Part shown: piece after piece, positions 8,296 to 17,171 of the stretch | Numbering within the stretch: position 1 is the stretch's first letter | How the letters are laid out: every line of letters begins with the position of its first letter | Source: DATARH01 sp963712835 | GTDB taxonomy: Bacteria > Pseudomonadota > Alphaproteobacteria > ATCC43930 > CGMCC-115725 | Direction: 5' to 3' | Assembly (NCBI GenBank): GCA_963712835.1 | Contig: CAVQJJ010000002.1 | Coordinates: forward strand, 682,001 to 746,000 | DNA length: 64,000 bases | The notes under the pieces: model-generated | What the model was told of the DNA's origin: nothing | What the model saw: the letters and a program-made list of their open reading frames with translations, nothing else | Database searches by the model: none | Made by a program: the position numbers and the translations under genes

Positions 8296-8745
8296 TCACC
8301 GGATGCGACCGCGCCTGGGGTCCTGGCCGGGGTCGCGCCCCGAAGCAACTTCGGTCAGTCGGCCGAGGTAATGGGCCCAGCCATCGCCATGCTCGGCGCA
8401 TTGCCCCGCGTTGGGCAGTCCGGTGTGGGTCAGGCGCAGCAAGGTTCCGTCCGGCTGCTCGATCAGGTCGATCTCAACGAGGCTCGACCCGGGCGGCACT
8501 TCCTCGCTACCGTCCCAGCCAAAGCTGTAGGCGAGACGATGCACGGGCACGACCTCGCGGAAGGCGCCGCGAGCGAAGCGCGCGCCGGTGACATTGACGA
8601 GATAGAGCCCGCCGGGATGCGGCTCGAGCTGCGCCTCGGTTCCGATCCAACGCAGGATTTTGTCCGGATCGGTGAGGAGCGCGAAGACGGCGGCGGGCGG
8701 TGCCGGGATGTGCGTCTCGCGGCGGACGACAAGGGCCTCTTCCAT
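8296..8745 (-). CDS. SRPBCC (AHSA1-like) domain protein
   Basis: The 149-residue protein starts METHIP-like after a short leader (VVRRETHIPAPPAAVFALLT) and continues with the WIGTEAQLEPHPGGLYLVNV region typical of AHSA1/START-like SRPBCC proteins. The C-terminal helix GWAHYLGRLTEVASG is also present. These proteins form a helix-grip fold with a hydrophobic pocket. A very long reading frame continues upstream on this strand opposite the cyclase gene, but homology begins only at the ATG at 8745. Confidence 0.8.
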   Translation of the reverse strand: MEEALVVRRETHIPAPPAAVFALLTDPDKILRWIGTEAQLEPHPGGLYLVNVTGARFARGAFREVVPVHRLAYSFGWDGSEEVPPGSSLVEIDLIEQPDGTLLRLTHTGLPNAGQCAEHGDGWAHYLGRLTEVASGRDPGQDPRRGRIR

Positions 8746-8892
8746 TGGTCTATCCCATAACTGCGGCGACCCGCCCGAGCATAGGCGGGCGCCGGGATCG
8801 CGGGGCCTTGCCGAGAATAGACCGGCGAGGCCGGACGTGCCATTGCCGCGGCGCGGATGACACAGCCGGGGCCGCAGCCGCATGATGAGGCC

Positions 8893-9963
8893 ATGGATCT
8901 GCCAACGGAACTGCCGGTGCCTCTTGCCTGGCTGGTCGACGAGGCCGGCGCCTCGCCCAGCCCTGACAGGTTCCTGGCCGAACTTGGTGCTCGGCTGTTG
9001 AGGGACGGCCTGCCGCTGGCTGGCGGCACGCTGACGCTGGCGGTGCCGCATCCGATCGTCGCGCGCCGCACCTGGCTGTGGCGGGCTGAGACTGAGGCGG
9101 TGATCGAGGCGCTCGGCTTCACCCATGGCGCGCTCCGCCAAGCCGGTCGTGACTGGCTGTCCAGGCTGGGCGCGGTGCCGGAAGAGGCGGTCGGCCCAGA
9201 TGACGATGGTCCGGCGCTGGGCTGGGCCGGCACGCGGCCCTTTGACCCGGCCGAAACCGGGCAGTTGCGCCAGGTTGCGCGCTTTGCCGCCGCGCCCCTG
9301 GCGGCCCTCGCCGCGCGGGCGGCGCTGTCCGCGGTGCTCGAAGCTTATCTTGGCCGGCGCAGCGCGGCGCGCGTGCAAGGCGGCGCGCTGCACCGTGGCG
9401 CTGGAGAGACCATCCGCGCGGTCTTGCTCGCCGCCGACCTGCGCGACTTCACCGCGCTTTCGGAGGCGACCGAGCCGGCGACAATGATCGCCGCCCTCGA
9501 CACTTGGTTCGACCGGGTCGCCGGGGCGGTGCACGCCTTTGGCGGCGAGGTGCTGAAATTCATCGGTGACGGCGTGCTGGCGATCTTTCCGGTGACCGGT
9601 ACGCCGGCCGAGGTCTGCGAGGCGGCGCTGCGAGCCGTCGTTGCCGCCCGCGCGGGCATGAACCATCTCGACACGGCGCGGCAGGCGCAAGGGCTGCCGC
9701 CGCTGCCCTTTGGCATGGCACTGCATCTCGGCGAGATGCTGTGGGGCAATATCGGTGCGGCCGACCGGCTCGATTTCACCGCCATCGGTCCGGCGGTCAA
9801 TTTGGTCAGCCGCTTGGAAGGGCTGTGCCGGCCGCTCGGCCGGTCGGTGCTGATCTCGGGTGCGGTCGCCGCCGAGACCGCCACGCCGCTGCTGCCGCTG
9901 GGCGAACACAAACTGCGCGGCATCGCCAAGCCGTGCGTCGTTTTCACCCTGCCGGACGCGTGA
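8893..9963 (+). CDS. class III adenylate/guanylate cyclase domain protein
   Basis: The C-terminal half is a class III nucleotidyl cyclase domain. The first metal aspartate is in LLAADLRDFTALSE, the second in IGDGVLAIF, and the transition-state region is LDFTAIGPAVNLVSRLEGL. The family's closing LRGIAKPCVVFTL segment follows. The N-terminal half (about 165 residues) has no recognised domain and no membrane helix, so this is a cytoplasmic cyclase of the CyaA-like bacterial type. ATG at 8893 has a GAGG site a few bases upstream; an ATG at 8857 is in frame but lacks one. It is divergent from the SRPBCC gene. Confidence 0.85.
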   Translation: MDLPTELPVPLAWLVDEAGASPSPDRFLAELGARLLRDGLPLAGGTLTLAVPHPIVARRTWLWRAETEAVIEALGFTHGALRQAGRDWLSRLGAVPEEAVGPDDDGPALGWAGTRPFDPAETGQLRQVARFAAAPLAALAARAALSAVLEAYLGRRSAARVQGGALHRGAGETIRAVLLAADLRDFTALSEATEPATMIAALDTWFDRVAGAVHAFGGEVLKFIGDGVLAIFPVTGTPAEVCEAALRAVVAARAGMNHLDTARQAQGLPPLPFGMALHLGEMLWGNIGAADRLDFTAIGPAVNLVSRLEGLCRPLGRSVLISGAVAAETATPLLPLGEHKLRGIAKPCVVFTLPDA

Positions 9964-9978
9964 GCGGCGCGTCCCGGA

Positions 9979-11592
9979 TTAAGCCGCCCGTGCGTCCTCC
10001 TTGATCATCTCGGCGGCCTTTTCGGCGATCATGATGGTCGGGGCGTTGGTGTTGCCGGCGGGAACGCAGGGCATCACCGACGCATCCACCACGCGCAGCC
10101 CCTCCACGCCATTCACCTTGAGACGCGGGTCGCACACCGCGTCCACGTCGACCCCCATATGGCAGGTGCCGACCGGGTGCAGGTTTGACAGGCCGTTGGC
10201 GCGGATCGACGCCTCGTATTCGTCGTCGGTTTTGACCGAGGGGCCCGGCAGGATCTCGCCGGCGACGAGCGGCGCGATCGCCGGCTGCTCGGTGATCTTG
10301 CGCACCAGCCGCATGCCGGCGCGCAGCGCGTCGAGGTCGTATTGCGTCTTGAGGAAATTGAAGAGGATCGACGGCGCGACCGCCGGGTCGGGGCTCTTGA
10401 TCCGCACGTGGCCGCGCGCGTCGGGCCGCAGATGCACCGCGCTGACGCTGAAGCCCGGCCAGGGATGCGGCCGGACACCGCTATTGTCGCGCGCCTGAAA
10501 GCTCCAGGTGCTGAAATTCAGCTGGATGTCGGGCCGCGACAGCCGCTCGTCGCTCTTCGCAAAGCCGCCGGCGCAGATGCCGTTGCTGGCGAGCGGGCCG
10601 CTATGGGTCAGGAAGTACCGGATGCCCGCCGCCGTGCGGCGCACCACGCTGTTGCCGACATCGTTCAAGGTCATCGGCTTGGTGCAGCGATAAGCCATCC
10701 GCACGTAGAAATGGTCCTGCAGGTCGGCGCCGACGCCGGGCATGTCGCGCATGACGGGCACGCCGTGCTGCCGCAGCAGGTCGCCCGGCCCGAGCCCCGA
10801 CAGCTGCAACAGCTGCGGCGAGTTGTAGACGCCGCCACAGACGACGATTTCGCCGCGCGCGCTCGCCTCGCGCAGTTGGCCGCGCTGCCGGTATGCGATG
10901 CCGCTGGCCTTGCCGTCCGTGAACAGGATTTTCGTCGCCAGCGCCTCGGTCTCGATGGTCAGGTTCGGGCGATGCTTCGCCTGGCCGAGATAGGCGGCGG
11001 CGGTGCTCCAGCGCCGCGCCGCCTTCATCGTGCACTGAAAGTGCCCGGCGCCGTCCTGATGGCCGCTGTTGAAATCGTCATTGGCCGGCAGTCCGGCCTC
11101 GACCGCCGCATCGACAAAATGCTCGGCCAGCTTCCAGCGCACCGGGTGCTCGCTGACGCGCAGCGGCCCGCCGACCCCGTGCACCTCGTTGGGGCCGCGC
11201 TCCTGGTCTTCCGCTTTCTTGAAAAAGGGGAGGATCGAATCCCAGTCCCAGCCGGTGCAGCCGCGCTGCCGCCATTCGTCGTAATCGGCCGGGTTGCCGC
11301 GCATATAGACCATGCCGTTGATCGAGCTGGTGCCGCCCAGCACCTTGCCGCGCGGCTGATACATGGTGCGGTTGTTGAGCTCGGGCTCAGGCTCGCTTTC
11401 GTACATCCAGTTGAGCTTGGGGTGCGCGAAGAGCTTGGCGTAGCCCATCGGCATGTGAATCCACGGGCTGCTGTCCTTCGGCCCCGCCTCGAGCAGCAGC
11501 ACGCGGTGCTTTGGGTTCTCCGAAAGCCGCGCGGCGATCACGCACCCGGCCGAGCCGGCGCCGGCGACGATGTAATCGAAGGTTTCAGACAT
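9979..11592 (-). CDS. GMC family oxidoreductase (choline dehydrogenase-like)
   Basis: The 537-residue flavoprotein has the FAD-binding motif VAGAGSAGCVIAARLSE at its N-terminus. Both GMC signatures are present: GGTSSINGMVYMRGNPADYD and the GGVYNSPQLLQLSGLGP stretch. The active-site histidine lies in NLHPVGTCHMGVD, and the C-terminal PAGNTNAPTIMIAEKAAEMI is typical of choline dehydrogenase-like alcohol oxidoreductases. The start at 11592 is chosen because the upstream extension lies in a dispersed repeat. The substrate is an unknown primary alcohol. Confidence 0.9.
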   Translation of the reverse strand: MSETFDYIVAGAGSAGCVIAARLSENPKHRVLLLEAGPKDSSPWIHMPMGYAKLFAHPKLNWMYESEPEPELNNRTMYQPRGKVLGGTSSINGMVYMRGNPADYDEWRQRGCTGWDWDSILPFFKKAEDQERGPNEVHGVGGPLRVSEHPVRWKLAEHFVDAAVEAGLPANDDFNSGHQDGAGHFQCTMKAARRWSTAAAYLGQAKHRPNLTIETEALATKILFTDGKASGIAYRQRGQLREASARGEIVVCGGVYNSPQLLQLSGLGPGDLLRQHGVPVMRDMPGVGADLQDHFYVRMAYRCTKPMTLNDVGNSVVRRTAAGIRYFLTHSGPLASNGICAGGFAKSDERLSRPDIQLNFSTWSFQARDNSGVRPHPWPGFSVSAVHLRPDARGHVRIKSPDPAVAPSILFNFLKTQYDLDALRAGMRLVRKITEQPAIAPLVAGEILPGPSVKTDDEYEASIRANGLSNLHPVGTCHMGVDVDAVCDPRLKVNGVEGLRVVDASVMPCVPAGNTNAPTIMIAEKAAEMIKEDARAA

Positions 11593-11613
11593 TTCCTTCC
11601 CCAATCTTTCATT

Positions 11614-11696
11614 CGTCATCCCTGCGAAGGCCGGGGCCCAGATTTCAGCCACTCGAACAGCGGAACCCTGGGTCCCGGCCTTCGCCGGGACGACGC
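11614..11696. repeat. dispersed palindromic repeat, CGTCATCCC family
   Basis: An intergenic element begins CGTCATCCCTGCGAAGGCC and ends with a matching inverted arm through GTCCCGGCCTTCGCCGGGAC. Similar elements occur at 41150, 42806 and 50959, inside the prophage. It resembles the short interspersed palindromes common in alphaproteobacterial intergenic DNA. Confidence 0.75.
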
Positions 11697-11717
11697 GTTT
11701 AAGCGCGTTTGATCTTC

Positions 11718-12503
11718 TCAGCTATTCACCAGGCCGCCATCGACATTGTAGGCCTGGCCGGTGATGTTGCGCGCACCGGGTCCGGCGAGGAACACGGCCA
11801 TCGCGGCGATGTCGTCCGGCGTGTTGGCGCGGCGGATCGGGATGCCGGCCTCCTGCTCGGCCTGCAGCTCGGCGACCGTGACGCCGCGCGCCGCGGCGCG
11901 GCCGACCGAGTTGCGCGCGCCGAGCTCGGTGCGCGTGACGCCGGGGCAGATCGCGTTGACGTTGATGTTGTGCGGGCCGAGCTGGTGCGCCGACAGCATC
12001 GTCATCGCCATCACCGCGCCCTTGCTCGCGGCGTAGGCGACGTTCGACGAGCCGGCATGGCCGCGCCCGGCGATCGAGGCGATATTGATGATGCGGCCGC
12101 CGGTTCCCTGGTCGATCATCTGCTTGGCGGCGCGCTGCAGGCAGAAGAACACGCCCTTGGCGTTGACCCGGTGGATGCGGTCCCAGTCCGCCTCGGTCAA
12201 GTCCATGACATAGGCGTAGCGGGTGACGCCGGCGTTGTTGACGATGATGTCGAGCCGGCCGAACTCGGCGACGGTCTTCTCGATCATTGCATTGATGCCG
12301 GCGACGTCGCCGCAATCGGCCTCAATCGCCAGCGCGCGGTTGGTGTGCGCCGCCATCGCCTCGACCGTCTTCTGCGCCGCGGCGAAATCGATATCGGCGG
12401 CGGCGACGCTCGCGCCCTCCGCCGCCATGCCGAGCGCGATCGCCTTGCCGATCCCGGCCCCGGCGCCGGTCACCAGCGCAATCTTGTCTTGCAGCGAAGG
12501 CAT
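11718..12503 (-). CDS. SDR family oxidoreductase (3-ketoacyl-ACP reductase-like)
   Basis: A 261-residue classical SDR: ALVTGAGAGIGKAIALGMAA holds the Rossmann glycine motif, and IVNNAGVTRYAYVMDL the NNAG motif. The active site is INIASIAGRGHAGSSNVAYA followed by A-S-K-G, giving the serine and the Y-x3-K pair. The ending GQAYNVDGGLVNS is typical of the family. It lies next to the GMC oxidoreductase on the same strand, separated by a repeat, so a shared oxidation pathway is possible but unproven. Confidence 0.88.
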   Translation of the reverse strand: MPSLQDKIALVTGAGAGIGKAIALGMAAEGASVAAADIDFAAAQKTVEAMAAHTNRALAIEADCGDVAGINAMIEKTVAEFGRLDIIVNNAGVTRYAYVMDLTEADWDRIHRVNAKGVFFCLQRAAKQMIDQGTGGRIINIASIAGRGHAGSSNVAYAASKGAVMAMTMLSAHQLGPHNINVNAICPGVTRTELGARNSVGRAAARGVTVAELQAEQEAGIPIRRANTPDDIAAMAVFLAGPGARNITGQAYNVDGGLVNS

Positions 12504-12527
12504 GTGCGTCCCTCCCATAACAACCAC

Positions 12528-12614
12528 CGTCATTGCGAGGAGCGTAGCGACGAAGCAATCTCGTGGGCAAGGAGACTCCCTTGCGCGAGATTGCTTCGCA
12601 GCGCTCGCAATGAC
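12528..12614. repeat. dispersed palindromic repeat, CGTCATTGCGAGG family
   Basis: The sequence CGTCATTGCGAGGAGCGTAG with GAAGCAATCTCG is followed by the inverted arms CGAGATTGCTTCG and CGCAATGAC. It can fold into a long hairpin between the divergent SDR and quinone oxidoreductase genes. A half copy (CGTCATTGCGAGCGCAGCGA) lies at about 8168-8200. Confidence 0.8.
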
Positions 12615-12631
12615 AGAGAAGAGGCAACCCC

Positions 12632-13633
12632 ATGCTCGCCAATATCCCCGCGACCCAGACCGTCATCGAGATCAAGCAGCCTGGCGGGCCGGAGGTGCTG
12701 GTGCCCGGCACGCGTCCGGTGCCGGAGCCGAAAACCGGCGAGGTGCTGATCCGCATCGCCGCGGCGGGGATCAACCGCGCCGACACGCTGCAGCGCATGG
12801 GGCGCTATCCGATGCCGCCCGGCGCGAGCGACATTCCCGGGCTCGAATGCGCGGGCACGATCGTCAAGCTCGGCGAGGGGGTGACCGCCTGGCAAACCGG
12901 CGACGAGGTCTGCGCGCTGCTCGTCGCCGACGGTTATGGCGAATATTGCGCGGTGCCGGCGGTGCAATGTCTTCCGGTGCCCAAGGGCGTCGGCCTCGTC
13001 GATGCCGGCGGGCTGATGGAAACGTTCTGCACCGTGTGGACCAACGTCTTCGACCGCATCCATTTGAAGGCCGGCGAGGTCTTCCTCCAGCAAGGCGGGT
13101 CGAGCGGCATCGGCATCACCGCGATCCAGCTCGCCAAGGCGTTTGGCGCCAAGGTGCTGGCGACCGCCGGTTCGGACGAAAAATGCCAGGCCTGCCGCGA
13201 TTTCGGCGCCGATGTCGCGATCAACTACAAGACCGAGGACTTCGTGAAGATGGGCAAGGAGTTCACCCAAGGCCGCGGGGTCGACGCGATCTTCGACATG
13301 GTCGGCGGCGACTACATCCCGCGCGAGCTCGACCTGCTGGCGCGCGAGGGACGGCTGTGCTTCGTGGCGCTGATGGGCGGCGCCAAGATCGAGGCCGATT
13401 TCGGCGCGATCCAACGGAAGCACCTGACCGTCACCGGCTCGACCCTGCGCGGCCGCTCGATCGCCGAGAAGGCGCAGATCGTCTCGGCGCTGAAGGAGAA
13501 GGTCTGGCCGCTGTGGGAGCAGGGCAAGCTGCGCACCTGCACCTATAAGACCTTCCCGCTCGCCGAGGCATCGAAGGCGCATGCGCTGATGGAATCATCG
13601 CGGCACATCGGAAAGATCATCCTCGTTCCTTAA
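12632..13633 (+). CDS. NAD(P)H-quinone oxidoreductase, PIG3 family
   Basis: This 333-residue medium-chain dehydrogenase without catalytic zinc has the N-terminal GroES-like domain (AAAGINRADTLQRMGRYPMP is the PIG3/QOR2 signature). It also has the NADPH-binding QGGSSGIGITAIQLAKAFGA segment. The ending HIGKIILVP is typical. Members reduce quinones or enones with NADPH. It stands alone between two dispersed repeats. Confidence 0.9.
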   Translation: MLANIPATQTVIEIKQPGGPEVLVPGTRPVPEPKTGEVLIRIAAAGINRADTLQRMGRYPMPPGASDIPGLECAGTIVKLGEGVTAWQTGDEVCALLVADGYGEYCAVPAVQCLPVPKGVGLVDAGGLMETFCTVWTNVFDRIHLKAGEVFLQQGGSSGIGITAIQLAKAFGAKVLATAGSDEKCQACRDFGADVAINYKTEDFVKMGKEFTQGRGVDAIFDMVGGDYIPRELDLLAREGRLCFVALMGGAKIEADFGAIQRKHLTVTGSTLRGRSIAEKAQIVSALKEKVWPLWEQGKLRTCTYKTFPLAEASKAHALMESSRHIGKIILVP

Positions 13634-13646
13634 GCACAACCCCATT

Positions 13647-13779
13647 GTCATTCCGGCCGAAGCGAAGCGGAGAGGAGAACCGGAACGCATGAACACGGAC
13701 TTTCGCCACGATCGCGGCGACGGTCGTGTTCAGCTTTGCAAATCCCGTGTTCATGGGTTCCCGCTTTCGCGGGAATGAC
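13647..13779. repeat. dispersed palindromic repeat, GTCATTCC family
   Basis: The element starts GTCATTCCGGCCGAAGCGAA and ends with GTTCATGGGTTCCCGCTTTC followed by GCGGGAATGAC. The same outer arms and the internal CATGAACAC/GTGTTCATG pair are seen at 18721-18823 and at 39478-39581 in the prophage. Confidence 0.8.
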
Positions 13780-13829
13780 ATGCTTTCGAGAGTGCTATCG
13801 TCGTGGGTGGTTGGAAGCGGAGAAATGCC

Positions 13830-14675
13830 ATGACGCAATTGTCGCTGCGCCCGTTGGGCAAGAGGCTCGGCACGGAAGTTATCGGCGCCGACCTGTCGCA
13901 ACTCGACGACGACACCTTCGCCGCCATCGAAGCCATCTTCCGCGACCATCCGGTGCTGGTGTTCCGCGACCAGAAGCTCGACGCGCACCAGCTCGCGGCA
14001 TTTGGCGCGCGGTTTGGCCATCTGCGCGAGCACATCCTCGAAAACTACCGGCATCCGGACGACCCGCGCGTCTCGTTCATCACCAATGTCGCGAAGGAGG
14101 GCGGGGTCGACAAATTTGGCCAGACCCGCGCGTCGAGCTGGCATGCCGACGAGACCTACGACCCGCCCGAAAAGCTGCCGCGCCTGGCAATCCTGCACGC
14201 GGTCGAGGCGCCGCGCGAGAAGGGCGGTACGCTCTTCGCCGACATGTACGCGGCCTACGACACGCTACCGGAGGAGATGAAGGAAAAGCTCGCCGGAATG
14301 ACCGGGCGGCACGGCTATACCGACGGCCCGGACGCGCGCAAGCTCTACACCGCCGAGCATATCCGGCAGCGCAACGCCAACCGGCCGGAATGCCTGCACC
14401 CCGCGATCAAGGAGCACCCGGTGACCGGCCGCAAGGTGCTGTTCGTCAACCCGACGCATTGTCACGGCTTTGTCGGCATGACGAACGAGGAGTCGGAGCC
14501 GCTGATCCTCGAATTGCGCGACCACTCGATCCAGGACGGCAACACCTACTATCACCGCTGGCGGGTCGGCGACCTGGTGATCTGGGACGAGATCGCGACG
14601 ATGCACCGCGGCGCCGCCGACGCCGCGCCTGAACAGCGTCGCGTCATGCTGCGTACGATCGTTCACCCGAATTAG
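13830..14675 (+). CDS. TauD/TfdA family Fe(II)/2-oxoglutarate dioxygenase
   Basis: The 281-residue enzyme shows the TauD fold: LGTEVIGADLSQLDDDTF near the start, FRDQKLDAHQLAAFGARFG, and the metal ligands H-x-D in SSWHADETYDPPEKLP. The distal histidine is in ATMHRGAAD, and the 2-oxoglutarate arginine is in the C-terminal QRRVMLRTIV. It therefore hydroxylates a small substrate using Fe(II) and 2-oxoglutarate. The substrate is unknown; no sulfonate transport genes are nearby. The start follows GGAAGCGGAG. Confidence 0.9.
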   Translation: MTQLSLRPLGKRLGTEVIGADLSQLDDDTFAAIEAIFRDHPVLVFRDQKLDAHQLAAFGARFGHLREHILENYRHPDDPRVSFITNVAKEGGVDKFGQTRASSWHADETYDPPEKLPRLAILHAVEAPREKGGTLFADMYAAYDTLPEEMKEKLAGMTGRHGYTDGPDARKLYTAEHIRQRNANRPECLHPAIKEHPVTGRKVLFVNPTHCHGFVGMTNEESEPLILELRDHSIQDGNTYYHRWRVGDLVIWDEIATMHRGAADAAPEQRRVMLRTIVHPN

Positions 14676-14685
14676 GCTTCGGCGG

Positions 14686-14952
14686 ATGCGGCGGCGTCGC
14701 GGCTTCCGGCGGTTGCGAGTTTTCGCCCTGGCCGCCTTGGCAGCCCTCGCCGGATGCTCGGGGATGACGGTGCTGGAGGATTCGCCGAGCAGCGTTTCCA
14801 TCCGCTACGACGGCGTCTCCGCCACCGAGGGCGATGTCGCCGCGGCGGCAAACCGGCTTTGCGCCGCGCACGGCAAAATCGCCCAATTGCGCAGCTCGGA
14901 TACCAAAGGGCTCGTCGAGCACTACGCCAATTTCAATTGCGTGAGCCGCTAG
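14686..14952 (+). CDS. small predicted lipoprotein, 88 aa
   Basis: An arginine-rich N-terminus and a hydrophobic stretch end in the lipobox LAGC, so the mature protein should be lipid-anchored. The mature part (YDGVSATEGDVAAAANRLCA and a C-terminal HYANFNCVSR) has two cysteines that may form a disulfide. Similar short lipoproteins are common in alphaproteobacteria with unknown role. It overlaps the convergent glgX by 20 bp at the 3' end. Confidence 0.7.
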   Translation: MRRRRGFRRLRVFALAALAALAGCSGMTVLEDSPSSVSIRYDGVSATEGDVAAAANRLCAAHGKIAQLRSSDTKGLVEHYANFNCVSR

Positions 14953-17086
14953 CGGCTCGACCCCGCAGCAGCTCGAATAGCAGCAGCGAGCGGCCGGTCA
15001 CGCTGTAGGCGTCGCCGGCCTGGAATCTGCCTTTCTCGGCGCCGTCCTCGATATTGGTGTCGATGACGAGGCTCCAGGCATCGCCGCCGATCGTTGGCGG
15101 CAGGGTGAACTCGACCACGTCGTCGTGTCCGTTCACCACCAGCAGGACGCTGGCGTCGGTTCCCGGACGGCGGATGCCGGTCGCCGGGGCGCGGCCGTCG
15201 AGCCGCATCCCAAAGCAGTGAGCTAGGTCATCCGCCCAGTGCTCGTCCTCCATCTCGACGCCGGCGGGATTGATCCAGGTGACATCCTTTATGCCCAAAT
15301 CCTTCTGCGCCACGCCGTTGAGAAAGCGGCTGCGGCGCAGGATCGGCAAGCGCTGGCGCAGCGCGATGACCTCTTGCACGAACCCAATCAGCTCCCGCCC
15401 TTTCTCGCCGATGTCCCAATCGACCCAACTGATTTCGTTGTCCTGGCAATAGGCGTTGTTGTTTCCGCCTTGGGTACGGCCGAACTCATCGCCGGCGAGC
15501 AGCATCGGCGTGCCGAGCGACAGCAACAGCGTGCCGAGGATGTTCTTGATCTGGCGCAGCCGCAGTGTCTCGACCGCGGGGTCGTCGCTTGGCCCCTCGG
15601 CGCCGCAGTTCCATGAGCGGTTGTCGCTGCTGCCGTCGCGATTTTCTTCGCCGTTCGCCTCGTTGTGCTTGTCGTTGTAGGTGACGAGGTCGTTGACGGT
15701 GAACCCGTCATGCGCGGCGACGAAGTTGACGCTTGCCCAAGGCTTGCGCCCGCGTTGGTCGAAGCAGTCGGCGGAGCCGGCGAGCCGCGGCGCGAGCTCG
15801 CGCGCCGGCGCCTCGCCGCGCCAGAAATCGCGCACCGCGTCGCGGAACTTGTCGTTCCATTCCGCCCAGCCCGGCGGGAAGCCGCCCACCTGATAACCGC
15901 CGGGGCCGCAATCCCACGGCTCGGCGATCAGCTTCACCTTGGCGAGCAAGGGGTCCTGGCAGCAAGCCTTGAGAAACCCGCTCTGGCTGTCGAAACCCTC
16001 CGGCTCGCGCGCGAGGATCGTGCCGAGGTCGAAGCGGAACCCGTCGACATGCGTCTCCGAGACCCAGTACCTCAGACTGTCAGCCACCATCTGGATGACC
16101 CGGTTGTGGCTCGGGTTGAGCGTATTGCCGGTGCCGGTGTCGTTGATGAAATAGCGCGGCTGGTCGGGCAGCAGCCGATAGTACGAGGCGTTGTCGATGC
16201 CCTTGAACGACAGCGTCGGCCCGAGCTCGTTGCCTTCGGCGGTATGGTTGTAGACGACATCGAGGATGACCTCGAGGCCGGCATCGTGGTAGCGCGCGAC
16301 CATCTCCTTGAATTCGCGCAGCGTCTGCTCGCGCTCATGCGCGTAGCCGGGGTCCGGCGCGAAAAAGCCGATCGAGTTGTAGCCCCAGTAATTTGTCAGC
16401 CCCTTGTCGAGCAGGTAGCTGTCGCGGATGAACGCATGGATCGGCAACAGCTCGACCGAGGTGACCCCGAGCGATTTGATGTAGTCGACGACCGCCTTGT
16501 GGCCGAAGCCCTTGTAGGTGCCGCGCAGCTCCTTTGGCACCTCGGGGTGCAGCTTCGTGAAGCCGCGCAGATGCGCCTCGTAGATGACCGTTCTGTCCCA
16601 CGGCACGGCGTGGCACCCGGGTTTGCCCTGCCAGTCGAAATTGGGATCGACCACGACGCATTTCGGCACGAACGGCGCGCTGTCGCGCTTGTCGAAGGTC
16701 AGATCGTCGCCGGTTTCGAGCCGATAGCCGAACACCGCGGGATCCCATTTGAGATCGCCGAAATGACCGTGGGCGTACGGGTCGAGCAGCAGCTTGTTGG
16801 GGTTGAAGCGATGTCCTGCTTCCGGCTCGTAGGGGCCGTGCACCCGATAGCCGTACACCGTGCCGGGGCCGACCCCCGACACATGGCCGTGCCACACCTC
16901 GTTGGTGTATTCGGGCAGGTCGATGCGGGCGATCTCGGCCGTCGCCTTGTCGTCGAACAGGCATAATTCGACGCGCGTCGCATGCGCCGAAAACAACGCG
17001 AAATTGACGCCGCCGTCGCCGTCCCAGGTGGCGCCGAGCGAGTGAGGCGAGCCTTCGCTCACCCGAAAGTCCTTTGCGTCGGGCAT
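14933..17086 (-). CDS. glgX: glycogen debranching protein GlgX
   Basis: At 717 residues it fits GlgX/isoamylase. An N-terminal CBM48 domain (GATWDGDGGVNFALFSAHAT) is followed by a GH13 barrel with the nucleophile in FRFDLGTIL, the acid/base in LIAEPWDCGPGGYQVG and the third acid region in FVAAHDGFTVNDLVTYN. GLTNYWGYNSIGFFAPDPGY is the debranching-enzyme signature. It hydrolyses alpha-1,6 branches of limit dextrins. No other glycogen genes are in the window, so it is isolated from the usual glg operon. Confidence 0.93.
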   Translation of the reverse strand: MPDAKDFRVSEGSPHSLGATWDGDGGVNFALFSAHATRVELCLFDDKATAEIARIDLPEYTNEVWHGHVSGVGPGTVYGYRVHGPYEPEAGHRFNPNKLLLDPYAHGHFGDLKWDPAVFGYRLETGDDLTFDKRDSAPFVPKCVVVDPNFDWQGKPGCHAVPWDRTVIYEAHLRGFTKLHPEVPKELRGTYKGFGHKAVVDYIKSLGVTSVELLPIHAFIRDSYLLDKGLTNYWGYNSIGFFAPDPGYAHEREQTLREFKEMVARYHDAGLEVILDVVYNHTAEGNELGPTLSFKGIDNASYYRLLPDQPRYFINDTGTGNTLNPSHNRVIQMVADSLRYWVSETHVDGFRFDLGTILAREPEGFDSQSGFLKACCQDPLLAKVKLIAEPWDCGPGGYQVGGFPPGWAEWNDKFRDAVRDFWRGEAPARELAPRLAGSADCFDQRGRKPWASVNFVAAHDGFTVNDLVTYNDKHNEANGEENRDGSSDNRSWNCGAEGPSDDPAVETLRLRQIKNILGTLLLSLGTPMLLAGDEFGRTQGGNNNAYCQDNEISWVDWDIGEKGRELIGFVQEVIALRQRLPILRRSRFLNGVAQKDLGIKDVTWINPAGVEMEDEHWADDLAHCFGMRLDGRAPATGIRRPGTDASVLLVVNGHDDVVEFTLPPTIGGDAWSLVIDTNIEDGAEKGRFQAGDAYSVTGRSLLLFELLRGRAASGSRN

Positions 17087-17171
17087 CCTCGCTCCGTCGG
17101 TAGCGTATGGACCGGAAGTAGGCCAGCCATAAACGCTATGGGTGCGGGAGCGATCCTTCGCCGAAACCGAT

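Noticed and set aside
8296..9909. 537-codon open frame on the minus strand opposite the cyclase gene
   Set aside because: Only its last 149 codons (from ATG 8745) match a family (SRPBCC). The rest is an antisense shadow of the GC-rich cyclase gene with Arg/Gln-rich composition.
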